Shown: positions 57,043-64,000 of the stretch, piece by piece
How the letters are laid out: every line of letters begins with the position of its first letter
How positions within the stretch are numbered: the stretch's first letter is position 1
Origin: Alphaproteobacteria bacterium
Lineage (GTDB): Bacteria > Pseudomonadota > Alphaproteobacteria > Thalassobaculales > Thalassobaculaceae
Direction of reading: 5' to 3'
DNA length: 64,000 nucleotides
NCBI GenBank assembly: GCA_024742275.1
Contig: JANSYS010000005.1
Location: 124,001-188,000 of the forward strand
Notes under the pieces: generated by a model
The model's input: the letters and a program-made list of their open reading frames with translations, nothing else
Databases searched by the model: none
What the model was told of the DNA's origin: nothing
Program-made: the position numbers and the translations under genes

Positions 57043-57371
57043 GAACCGCCCGCCGCGCCGCACCTCGAGCCTGCGTCTTGGCCCTCGCCCTGCCGCTCGC
57101 GCTCGCCGCCTGCAGCGGATTGAACACGGCCCGCCAGATGCCTCAGGAGGAAATCGCGGCGCTGTCAGACGAGGAGATCTGCGGCTATCTGGCCACTTTC
57201 GCCTACAAGCGCCGCATCCCGGACACCTGGGAGGACGAGGCCGTACGGCGCGGCCTCACCCGCTGTATCGACGAGGGCATCAAGAAGCGGGCCGAGGACA
57301 CGAAGCTCGACCGCGAAAAGCCGATCCTCTGTCCCCAGGGCAACGCCACCCAGGACTCCCGCTGCTGGTGA
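57039..57371 (+). CDS. Small lipoprotein of unknown function
   Basis: A 110-residue protein with a lipoprotein-type signal peptide (VLALALPLALAACSG, Cys near residue 25). The mature part has EEIAALSDEEICGYLATFAYKRRIPDTWEDEAVRRGLT and a Cys pair near the end (LCPQG, SRCW), which may form a disulphide. It is translationally coupled to the DUF1028 gene. I know no named family. Confidence 0.72.
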   Translation: MRTARRAAPRACVLALALPLALAACSGLNTARQMPQEEIAALSDEEICGYLATFAYKRRIPDTWEDEAVRRGLTRCIDEGIKKRAEDTKLDREKPILCPQGNATQDSRCW

Positions 57372-57410
57372 GCGTCGGGAGACGGGCGGCGCGGCTGAAC
57401 CGCGAAGGCC

Positions 57411-59006
57411 CTACGCCGCGAGCGTCTCGCCCTTCAGCGCCTTGTCGAGCAGGGTCACCGTCTCCTCCACCCCGTAGAGGGCGATGAAGGAGCCGAAGCG
57501 CGGTCCCTGCGACTGGCCGAGCAGGATCTCGTACAGCGCCTTGAACCAGTCGCGCAGGTTCTCGAACGCGTGGCGCTTTCCGACCTCGTAGACCTGGGTC
57601 TGCAGATCTTCGGCCGAGCTGTCCGCCGCCATGCCTTCAAGCACGCCCTTCAGATCCTCAAGCGCCGCCCGCTCCATATCGGTGGGTGCTCGGTACTCCT
57701 TCGCCGGGCGCACGAAGTCCTGGTAGTAGCGCACCGCATAGCCGATCAGCGTGTCGAGCAGCGGGTTCGCTTCCGGACTGGCGTCCGGGGCGTAGCGGCT
57801 GACATAACCCCAGACCACGCTCTTCTCCTCGGCATGGCAGACGCTGGCCAGATTCAGCAGCAGCGAGAAGGACAGACCGGACGTCTCCGGCGCCGGCGGC
57901 TGGCCGTGGTGGATGTGCCAGACCGGGTTCTCGATCCGCTTCTCCGTCTCCTCGTCCGGGAATTTGGCGAGGAAGGTCAGGTACTCGTCGACGGTCTTGG
58001 GAATCACGTCGAAATAGAGACGCTTGGCCCGGCGCGGCTGCTGGTACATGAACAGCGACAGGCTCTCGGGCGGGCCATAGGTCAGCCACTCCTCCACCGA
58101 CAGGCCGTTGCCCTTCGACTTTGAGATCTTCTGCCCGTCGGCGTCGAGAAACAGCTCGTAGTTGAAGCCCTCCGGCGCCGGACGGCCGAGGATCTTGGTG
58201 ATCTGGGACGACAGCTTGACGGAGTCGATCAGGTCCTTGCCGGCCATCTCATAGTCGACGCCGAGGGCGTACCAGCGCATGGCCCAGTCGCACTTCCACT
58301 GCAGCTTGCAGCTCCCGCCGGTGACCGGGACGGTCATGCGCTCGCCGGTCTCCGGATCGTCGTAGGAGACGGTGCCGGCCTCCACGTCGCGATCGACGAT
58401 CGGCACCTGCAGCACGTGGCCGGTGCGCGGGCAGACCGGCAGGAACGGCGAATAGGTGGCGCGCCGTTCCGGGCCGAGGGTCGGCAGCACGACGTTCGTC
58501 ACCTTGTCGTAGTTCCGCAGCACCTGCAGCAGGGCGGCGTCGAACCGGCCGGACGTGTAGCACTCGGTCGCCGAGTAGAAATCGTACTCGAAGCCGAAGC
58601 TGTCGAGGAACCCGCGCAGTCGGGCGTTGTTGTGGTGGCCGAAACTCTCGTGGGTGCCGAACGGATCGGGGACACGGGTCAGCGGCTTGTGCAGGTGCGC
58701 CGCCATCGCCTCCTGGTTCGGAATGTTGGTCGGCACCTTGCGCAGCCCGTCCATGTCGTCGGAGAAGGCGACGAGCTTGGTCGGGATATCGCTCATCATC
58801 TCGAAGGCGCGGCGCACCATGGTGGTCCGGGCGACCTCGCCGAACGTGCCGATATGCGGCAGGCCGGACGGGCCGTAGCCGGTCTCGAACAGCACGAAGC
58901 CTTTCTCCGGCGGGGCGTCCTTGTACCGCTCGACCAGTTTGCGCGCCTCCTCGAACGGCCAGGCGCGGGCGTTCGTGGCGAGGGCGTTCAACGGATCGGC
59001 GGACAT
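57411..59006 (-). CDS. lysS: Lysine--tRNA ligase, class I
   Basis: A 531-residue class I lysyl-tRNA synthetase (LysRS1/LysK), the archaeal-type enzyme used by most alphaproteobacteria in place of class II LysS. The HIGH-like motif is [15 protein letters not shown] (47-61) and the KMSKS-like motif is [15 protein letters not shown]. The C-terminal part is the helical anticodon-binding domain. The start at 59006 matches family length. Confidence 0.96.
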   Translation of the reverse strand: MSADPLNALATNARAWPFEEARKLVERYKDAPPEKGFVLFETGYGPSGLPHIGTFGEVARTTMVRRAFEMMSDIPTKLVAFSDDMDGLRKVPTNIPNQEAMAAHLHKPLTRVPDPFGTHESFGHHNNARLRGFLDSFGFEYDFYSATECYTSGRFDAALLQVLRNYDKVTNVVLPTLGPERRATYSPFLPVCPRTGHVLQVPIVDRDVEAGTVSYDDPETGERMTVPVTGGSCKLQWKCDWAMRWYALGVDYEMAGKDLIDSVKLSSQITKILGRPAPEGFNYELFLDADGQKISKSKGNGLSVEEWLTYGPPESLSLFMYQQPRRAKRLYFDVIPKTVDEYLTFLAKFPDEETEKRIENPVWHIHHGQPPAPETSGLSFSLLLNLASVCHAEEKSVVWGYVSRYAPDASPEANPLLDTLIGYAVRYYQDFVRPAKEYRAPTDMERAALEDLKGVLEGMAADSSAEDLQTQVYEVGKRHAFENLRDWFKALYEILLGQSQGPRFGSFIALYGVEETVTLLDKALKGETLAA

Positions 59007-59042
59007 CGGATCGGCTCCTTTCGAGCGGCGGGGCAATGGATG

Positions 59043-59077
59043 CAAAAAAGCGCGCGGAAGCTAGTGCTCCCGCGCGC
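59043..59077 (-). terminator. Intrinsic terminator after the ricin/glycine-rich gene
   Basis: A 12-bp stem (59050-59061 with 59066-59077, one G-U pair) and loop of four bases, followed on the minus strand by six T. It ends transcription of the secreted protein gene 50 bases after its stop and 37 bases before the lysS start. Confidence 0.85.
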
Positions 59078-59128
59078 CCGCGTCAATGTGAGTGCGGTGC
59101 GGTCAGTGCGATACGGACCTGCCGGGCG

Positions 59129-60349
59129 TCAGTCCCACTCGACGATCAGCCAGCCGCCAACGCCATTGGTGCCCTGTCTTTCGCCACCGGTCCCCTTTCC
59201 GCCGGCACCGCCGGCACCGTAGCCGACGCCGCCATGGGCGGTTCCGGGCTTGTTGGAGGCCGCCCTGATGCTGGTGTCGCCGCCGATCACGATGCCGCCG
59301 CCACCGCCACCGCCGGATGCGTTCGCCGAGTTCGCGGCGCCCCCCGCCCCGGCGGAGATCGCAACTGACGTGAACTTCGCGAAGTCCTCATTAAACGACG
59401 TCCCCTCGCCGGCTCCGCCCGCCGGAAAAGGATTATGCCCGCCGGTCTCGCCATCGCTTCCATTGCTGCCGCCTGAGGCGGCGTCGCCACCGCCACCGGA
59501 TCCCCCGTCCCCTCCCGCCTTATTGTTGCCGAGACCCCCCAGCCCGCCAAGAGCGTTTACCAGCGGCCCGAAGCCCGTCACGCCTCCGGACGTGCCCGTA
59601 GTGCCGGCCACGCCGCCGCCTCCGACGGTCACAGAAATCAGTTGACCCGCCGTCAGAGTGAGTTCGGAGTAGGCCACGTTGCCGGATCCTCCAGCCCCGC
59701 CTTCGTCATTCGAGCCACCGCCCCCTCCGCCGATCGCCAGAACCCGGTAGGTGCCATTCTTCGGCACGGTGAAGTTACCGTCAGCCGTGAAGATCTGGTT
59801 CTTGGCAACTATTACGGCGGATGCGATCATCGTCCAGGATTGCGTGGCCGTATTGCAGCCAACCACATAGACCTGCGCACCCTCATCGGCTGGCGCCACG
59901 CAGGTTTGCGGGCTGGAAGAGGTAAGATTGATCGCCCCCTTAGGCATCGACTGACCGGAAGGTGTCGGCCAGGAGAACTCCTGGTTCGCACCGGTGCTGT
60001 TTGCGCAAAACCAAAGCCCCACCTTCTCGCCATCGGTCGGATGCGCGGTATCCACGTCCATGCAGTAGGTGTCGTCCACCCCGGCGCCGAAGGAGATGCG
60101 GGATCGGGTCGCCCCCTGGTTCAGAAGGGTCCAGGTCGGCGCCGTGTCGCACTGCACGGTTGTCAGCTCCGTGTCGGCGGACGGGGCCCCATCGAGACCG
60201 AGACAAAGTTGCGCGCCGCCGAACTGGATGGAGATTCGCCCGGACACACTATCGGCTGCTGCCGGCAGCGTGTACGCCGCCATCATAGCCACGGCAATCG
60301 CGGCGAGCCGGCGCAGACGCGAGAGGTCAAAAGAGAGGTTTTGCTTCAC
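59129..60349 (-). CDS. Secreted protein with ricin-like and glycine-rich domains
   Basis: A 406-residue exported protein (signal peptide to about residue 32, ending ALPAAA-like). Residues about 36-175 resemble a ricin-type beta-trefoil carbohydrate-binding domain, with repeats of the type CLGLDGAP...WTLLNQG and CMDVDTA...QEFSW. Residues about 180-406 begin TADGNFTVPKNGTYRVLAIGGGGGG and continue as a long Gly/Ser/Asn-rich region, like the glycine-rich domain of phage tail and adhesin proteins. It probably lies at the cell surface or is released. Start GTG 60349 follows GGAGCAACC; the upstream ATG at 60463 would lose the signal peptide. Confidence 0.72.
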   Translation of the reverse strand: MKQNLSFDLSRLRRLAAIAVAMMAAYTLPAAADSVSGRISIQFGGAQLCLGLDGAPSADTELTTVQCDTAPTWTLLNQGATRSRISFGAGVDDTYCMDVDTAHPTDGEKVGLWFCANSTGANQEFSWPTPSGQSMPKGAINLTSSSPQTCVAPADEGAQVYVVGCNTATQSWTMIASAVIVAKNQIFTADGNFTVPKNGTYRVLAIGGGGGGSNDEGGAGGSGNVAYSELTLTAGQLISVTVGGGGVAGTTGTSGGVTGFGPLVNALGGLGGLGNNKAGGDGGSGGGGDAASGGSNGSDGETGGHNPFPAGGAGEGTSFNEDFAKFTSVAISAGAGGAANSANASGGGGGGGIVIGGDTSIRAASNKPGTAHGGVGYGAGGAGGKGTGGERQGTNGVGGWLIVEWD

Positions 60350-60605
60350 CGGTTGCTCCCATTCGTTGATCGCCCGAACGGTTTTGGTCGGACGCTTGTG
60401 TGGAAAAACCGTCCGTCGCCGATCCGCAGGGCTCCGGTTCCCACAAGATGTGGAGGGCAACACGGCCTGCGGGATCGCAAAGAGCAGTCGTGCCGCCCCT
60501 CAATCAAGCACGGGTCTACGAAAGCTCCTCCTCCGAGAGAGCCTTCACGACAAATGGTGGAAAGTCAACTTCAGGCACTTCTAGCCCGAACGCTCGACAC
60601 CCAGG

Positions 60606-61028
60606 TCAGACCAGGCGCTTCAGCATCTCCAGGAAGCGTTTGCGCTCTCCGGCATCCAGCGGCTCCAGCGTCCGTTCGGTCACCCGCGCTCCAAGCTCGG
60701 TGGCATCGCGCACCAGCGTCTTGCCATCGTCCGACAGGCACAACTTCGTGCGCCGCTTGTCGTCCGGGTCCGGCTCGCGGGTGATCAGGCCGCGTTCCTC
60801 CAGGCGGCGGATCACGCCCTGGATCGTCGCCGGATCCATCGCCGTCATCCGACCGAGGGCGTTCTGACTGGCCGACCCCTCTTCCGCCAGCATCGCCAGC
60901 GCCGCCCATTGGGTCGGCGTCAGCCCGGCATCCTCGAACGTCTCCAGAAAGATCTGGGTGGCGCGCTGGTGGGCCCGGCGCAGCAGGTGGCCGATCTGCT
61001 CCTGCAGAACGTAGTCGCGGCCGGCCAC
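60606..61028 (-). CDS. MarR family transcriptional regulator
   Basis: A 140-residue MarR-type winged-helix regulator. It has LRRAHQRATQIFLETFEDAGLTPTQWAALAML, then the HTH NALGRMTAMDPATIQGVIRRLEERGLITREPDPDDKRRTKL with the wing Asp-Lys-Arg-Arg. Ligand unknown. It lies 7 bases after aspS on the same strand, so aspS and marR may be cotranscribed. Confidence 0.94.
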   Translation of the reverse strand: MAGRDYVLQEQIGHLLRRAHQRATQIFLETFEDAGLTPTQWAALAMLAEEGSASQNALGRMTAMDPATIQGVIRRLEERGLITREPDPDDKRRTKLCLSDDGKTLVRDATELGARVTERTLEPLDAGERKRFLEMLKRLV

Positions 61029-61035
61029 CGCCCCG

Positions 61036-62820
61036 TTACCCCTCCGCCTTCGGCGCGACCTTCGGCGGCAGGGCGAGCTTGATGTGCAGATCGCGGAGCT
61101 GCTCCGGACGCACCTCGCTCGGCGCGTTCATCATCAGGTCCTCGGCCCGCTGGTTCATCGGGAACAGGATCACCTCGCGCAGGTTCTGCTCGCCGGCCAG
61201 CAGCATGACGATGCGGTCGATGCCCGGCGCGATGCCGCCGTGGGGCGGGGCGCCGAACTTGAAGGCGTTGATCATGCCCGCGAACTTGTCGTCGACCACC
61301 TCGGGGCCGTAACCGGCGATCTCGAACGCCCTATACATGATGTCCGGGCGATGGTTCCGGATCGCGCCGGACGAGAGTTCCACGCCGTTGCAGACCACGT
61401 CGTACTGGTAGGCGAGGATGTCCAGCGGATCCATGGTCTCCAGCGCCTCGAGCCCGCCCTGGGGCATCGAGAACGGGTTGTGGGAGAAGTCGATCTCGCC
61501 GGTCTTCTCGTCCGCCTCGTACATCGGGAAGTCGACGATCCAGCACAGCTTGAAGACGTTCTGCTCGACGATGTCGAGATCGGCGCCGAGTTTCAGGCGG
61601 GCCTGGCCGGCCAGCTTGGCGGCCTCCAGTTCCTTGCCGGCGGCGAAGAAGATGGCGTCGCCGTCGCCCATCCCGGTGAGCTGCTTCAGCTCCTCGATCT
61701 TCTCGGGCGGCAGGCGGTTGGCGATCGGGCCGCGGGCCTCGCCGTCGCCGAGGATCATATAGCCCATGCCCGGCGCGCCCTGCTCCTGGGCCCAGGAGTT
61801 CATCCGGTCGCAGATCGCACGGCTGCCGCATTTCGGCCCCGGCACGGCGCGGACCACGCCGCCGCCCTCGACCAGCTTGGCGAAGATCGCGAAGTCGGAG
61901 CCGCGGAAGATCTCGCTGACGTCGCTGATCTCGATCGGGATGCGCAGGTCCGGCTTGTCCGACCCGTATTTCAGCATCGCCTCGCGATAGGGGATGCGCG
62001 GGAAAGGATCCGGCACCGTCCAGTCGGAGAACTCGTTGAACACGCCGGCCAGCACCGGCTCGACGGCGGCGAACACGTCCTCCTGCTCGACGAAGCTCAT
62101 CTCCAGGTCGAGCTGGTAGAACTCGCCCGGCGAGCGGTCGGCGCGGCTATCCTCGTCGCGGAAGCAGGGGGCGATCTGGAAATAGCGGTCGAAGCCGGAC
62201 ACCATGATCAGCTGCTTGAACTGCTGCGGCGCCTGGGGCAACGCGTAGAACTTGCCCGGATGCAGGCGCGACGGCACCAGGAAGTCGCGCGCACCTTCCG
62301 GCGAGGACGCGGTCAGGATCGGCGTTTGGAACTCGGTGAAGCCCTGTTCGATCATCCGGCGGCGGATAGACGCGATGATTTTCGATCGCAGGATGATGTT
62401 GTTGTGAACCCGCTCGCGGCGCAGGTCGAGATAGCGATACCGCAGACGGGTCTCTTCCCCGGCGTCCTCGTCCGAGTTGACCTGCAGCGGAACCTGGTCG
62501 GCAGAGGACAGCACCTCGAAGTCGTCGATCCGAACCTCGATCTGGCCGGTCGGAAGCTTGCTGTTCACCGTTTCGTCGCTGCGCTTGACCACGCGGCCGG
62601 TGATACAGACCACGCTCTCGAGCCGATACTTCTCGACCTCCTGGAACGCCGGGTCCTCGACATCGGTCACGCACTGGGTGATGCCGTAGTGGTCCCGCAG
62701 GTCCAGGAACACCAGCTGGCCATGGTCGCGGCGACGGTGGATCCAGCCGGACAGGCGGACGGTCTCGCCGACATGGGTGTCGCGAAGGTCGGAACAGGTG
62801 TGGGTGCGATAGCGGTGCAT
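61036..62820 (-). CDS. aspS: Aspartate--tRNA ligase
   Basis: A 594-residue bacterial-type AspRS. The N-terminal anticodon domain ([26 protein letters not shown]), motif 2 [24 protein letters not shown], the GAD insertion (about 300-400) and motif 3 [27 protein letters not shown] are present. As in many alphaproteobacteria without AsnRS it may be the non-discriminating form, but that cannot be read with confidence. Start at 62820 matches the family. Confidence 0.97.
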   Translation of the reverse strand: MHRYRTHTCSDLRDTHVGETVRLSGWIHRRRDHGQLVFLDLRDHYGITQCVTDVEDPAFQEVEKYRLESVVCITGRVVKRSDETVNSKLPTGQIEVRIDDFEVLSSADQVPLQVNSDEDAGEETRLRYRYLDLRRERVHNNIILRSKIIASIRRRMIEQGFTEFQTPILTASSPEGARDFLVPSRLHPGKFYALPQAPQQFKQLIMVSGFDRYFQIAPCFRDEDSRADRSPGEFYQLDLEMSFVEQEDVFAAVEPVLAGVFNEFSDWTVPDPFPRIPYREAMLKYGSDKPDLRIPIEISDVSEIFRGSDFAIFAKLVEGGGVVRAVPGPKCGSRAICDRMNSWAQEQGAPGMGYMILGDGEARGPIANRLPPEKIEELKQLTGMGDGDAIFFAAGKELEAAKLAGQARLKLGADLDIVEQNVFKLCWIVDFPMYEADEKTGEIDFSHNPFSMPQGGLEALETMDPLDILAYQYDVVCNGVELSSGAIRNHRPDIMYRAFEIAGYGPEVVDDKFAGMINAFKFGAPPHGGIAPGIDRIVMLLAGEQNLREVILFPMNQRAEDLMMNAPSEVRPEQLRDLHIKLALPPKVAPKAEG

Positions 62821-63169
62821 GGCTTCAACAGTGCGTAGCGGGAAACGGCCGCCACGTTGCACGCAGCGCCAGGAAGGTCAAGAGGAACGCCGTCGGCTGG
62901 CCGTGCCCCATCCGGTGTCCAGCCGCCCTGCCGGGGACGATATCGACGCCGCCGCTCTTGGGATCGGACACCACCGAACTTCTTTTCGCAGGTGCGGTGC
63001 CGCCTCTCTCGTCCAGCGGCGTCGGGCCGCCGTAAACCACACCCCAGTATTCCGGTGCGGGCTTTCTTCCACGATCCGCGTGGATGGCCCAACTGCCGGT
63101 CGCACCTGGGTCGCGTTCATGGTAAAGACGGTCAAAATGAGAAGTCGCCGAACCGGGGGACGCGGTTCG

Positions 63170-63183
63170 CGTGAACGTTCACG
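63170..63183. promoter_or_regulatory. Palindromic operator upstream of TRAP gene
   Basis: CGTGAACGTTCACG is a perfect 14-bp palindrome with central CG, like LacI-family operators. It lies about 30 bases upstream of the -35 of the TRAP promoter. The regulator is not in the window. Confidence 0.5.
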
Positions 63184-63213
63184 AGTGTCATTGCGCAGCG
63201 CACACACACAGGC

Positions 63214-63241
63214 TTTACCTGCCAGTAGCGCTGAGTATGAT
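63214..63241 (+). promoter_or_regulatory. Possible promoter of the TRAP gene
   Basis: TTTACC (63214-63219), 16-base spacer, TATGAT (63236-63241) on the plus strand, giving a 5' leader of about 75 bases. Confidence 0.45.
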
Positions 63242-63323
63242 CGCCCCCCAGAAAGCTTAAGTGGGGCAAACGCTTTCAATCCGATCAACCGTCCCGATAC
63301 GACCTTAAGCAGGGAGTAGAAAC

Positions 63324-64000
63324 ATGAAACGTCGTGAATTTATCAAGAGCGCGGGTATCGCCGCCGTCGGCGGCGCCGCCGCTTCGGCGACGCTTGCTGC
63401 GCCGGCCATCGCCCAGGAGCGCATCGAGATGGTCATCGTCTCGACCTGGCCGCGCGACTTCCCGGGCCTCGGCACCGGTGCGCAGCGCCTCGCGCAGCGC
63501 ATCCAGAACGTTTCCGACGGCCGCATCCAGGTTCAGTACTTCGCCGCCGGTGAGCGTGTCGGCGCCTTCGACGTGTTCGACGAAGTGGCGTCGGGCAACG
63601 CTCAGGCCTACCACGCCGCCGACTACTACTGGAAAGGCAAGCATCCGGGTTGGGCCTACTTCACGTCCGTTCCGTTCGGTCTGACCGAGAACGAGATGGG
63701 CGCCTGGATCCATCACATGGGCGGCCAGGAGCTGTGGGACGAGCTGGCGGGTGAATTCGGCCTCAAGTGCCTCGCCTCCGGCAATACCGGCGTGCAGATG
63801 GGCGGCTGGTTCAACGTCGAGATCAATTCGGCCGAGGACCTCAAGGGCCTCAAGATGCGTATTCCGGGCCTCGGCGGCGACGTCATGGCCAAGCTCGGCG
63901 CGTCGCCGGTCTCCCTGCCGGGCGGCCAGATCTACGAAAACCTTGTCTCCGGCGCCATCGACGCCACCGAGTGGGTCGGTCCGTGGAACGACTACTTCCT
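63324..64000 (+). CDS. TRAP transporter substrate-binding protein (partial)
   Basis: The first 225 residues of a DctP/TakP-type periplasmic binding protein; the window ends inside the gene. A twin-arginine signal (KRREFIKSAGIAAVGGAAAS, Arg3-Arg4) and a cleavage site after APAIAQ start it. The mature part has WPRDFPGLGTGAQRLAQRI, EDLKGLKMRIPGLGG and AIDATEWVGPWNDYF. These match the subgroup that binds alpha-keto acids or other organic acids (TakP-like). The membrane subunits DctQ and DctM are expected downstream. ATG 63324 follows AGGGAG. Confidence 0.9.
   Translation, partial: MKRREFIKSAGIAAVGGAAASATLAAPAIAQERIEMVIVSTWPRDFPGLGTGAQRLAQRIQNVSDGRIQVQYFAAGERVGAFDVFDEVASGNAQAYHAADYYWKGKHPGWAYFTSVPFGLTENEMGAWIHHMGGQELWDELAGEFGLKCLASGNTGVQMGGWFNVEINSAEDLKGLKMRIPGLGGDVMAKLGASPVSLPGGQIYENLVSGAIDATEWVGPWNDYF

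Larger units (their letters stand above)
62821..63323. other. Intergenic region between aspS and TRAP gene
   Basis: 503 bases between divergent genes. It contains a promoter for the TRAP gene (TTTACC 63214-63219, TATGAT 63236-63241) and a 14-bp palindrome CGTGAACGTTCACG at 63170-63183. A 71-codon minus-strand frame (62825-63040) ends right before aspS but shows no familiar features. I see no other gene. Confidence 0.55.

Noticed and set aside
61084-62838. A 584-codon plus-strand frame opposite aspS
   Set aside because: Same reason: exact antisense of a conserved synthetase.
62825-63040. A 71-codon minus-strand frame just before aspS
   Set aside because: No conserved look, GTG start without a good ribosome site; kept only as a remark.

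Overview
The window looks like a piece of chromosome from a free-living, GC-rich alphaproteobacterium. Genes are densely packed on both strands with short gaps. The lineage is suggested by a class I lysyl-tRNA synthetase, an mlaA-mlaC pair, a mitochondrial-fission ELM1 family protein, the order trxB / ELM1 / lrp / greA / carB / carA / yqeY, a UbiK-type BMFP protein, YqgE, and a PAS protein of the type common in Rhodospirillales. Placement in a Rhodospirillales-like group is inference from gene content. I found no rRNA, tRNA, CRISPR array, prophage, insertion sequence or plasmid function.

Layout. At 57-3437 a thioesterase diverges from a BASS-like membrane transporter, followed by a membrane-anchored TPR protein. 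At 3656-5133 lie mlaA and mlaC (outer-membrane lipid transport), then ettA on the minus strand, a small unknown protein, a Bcr/CflA-type drug exporter with an attenuator-like hairpin in its leader, and a TPR-methyltransferase fusion. From 10122 to 20690 almost everything is on the minus strand. First comes a catabolic-looking set: HpcH/HpaI lyase, class III CoA-transferase, mandelate-racemase-type enolase, SDR, Cys-rich protein and dienelactone hydrolase. Then follow housekeeping genes (ychF, pth, rplY, prs), a TetR/COQ9-like protein, proC, ybjN and ubiK. Plus-strand hldD, a phosphoesterase and a zinc alcohol dehydrogenase come next.

At 25244-38033 lie a PAS protein, a structured intergenic element, lysR, trxB, a 641-residue orphan protein, ELM1, lrp, greA, carB-carA and yqeY. 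At 38146-40294 an M20 peptidase, hisI and cdd overlap end to end in one minus-strand operon. Then come a sugar O-methyltransferase-like protein, a FAD oxidoreductase, and a redox group (Prx5-type peroxiredoxin, ScsB/DsbD-type thiol reductase, YqgE). A second LysR diverges from doxX, an extradiol dioxygenase and an SDR that lacks the catalytic Tyr.

The last part holds upp, rpmB, a second Lrp divergent from a ribbon-helix-helix protein, a HAD phosphatase, a degenerate EAL protein without a normal start codon, pyrD, a class IV aminotransferase, a DUF1028 protein, a lipoprotein, lysS, a secreted ricin-like/glycine-rich protein, marR, aspS and the first part of a TRAP transporter binding protein cut by the window end.

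The genes serve mostly nucleotide synthesis (carAB, pyrD, upp, prs, cdd), translation (pth, ettA, rplY, rpmB, greA, lysS, aspS), envelope upkeep (mlaAC, hldD) and redox balance. I saw no clear new defence or mobile system. The most distinctive items are the degenerate EAL protein, three terminator-like hairpins set directly before start codons, the structured element at 26050-26270, the CoA-transferase/lyase/enolase cluster, the secreted ricin/poly-glycine protein and the 641-residue orphan.
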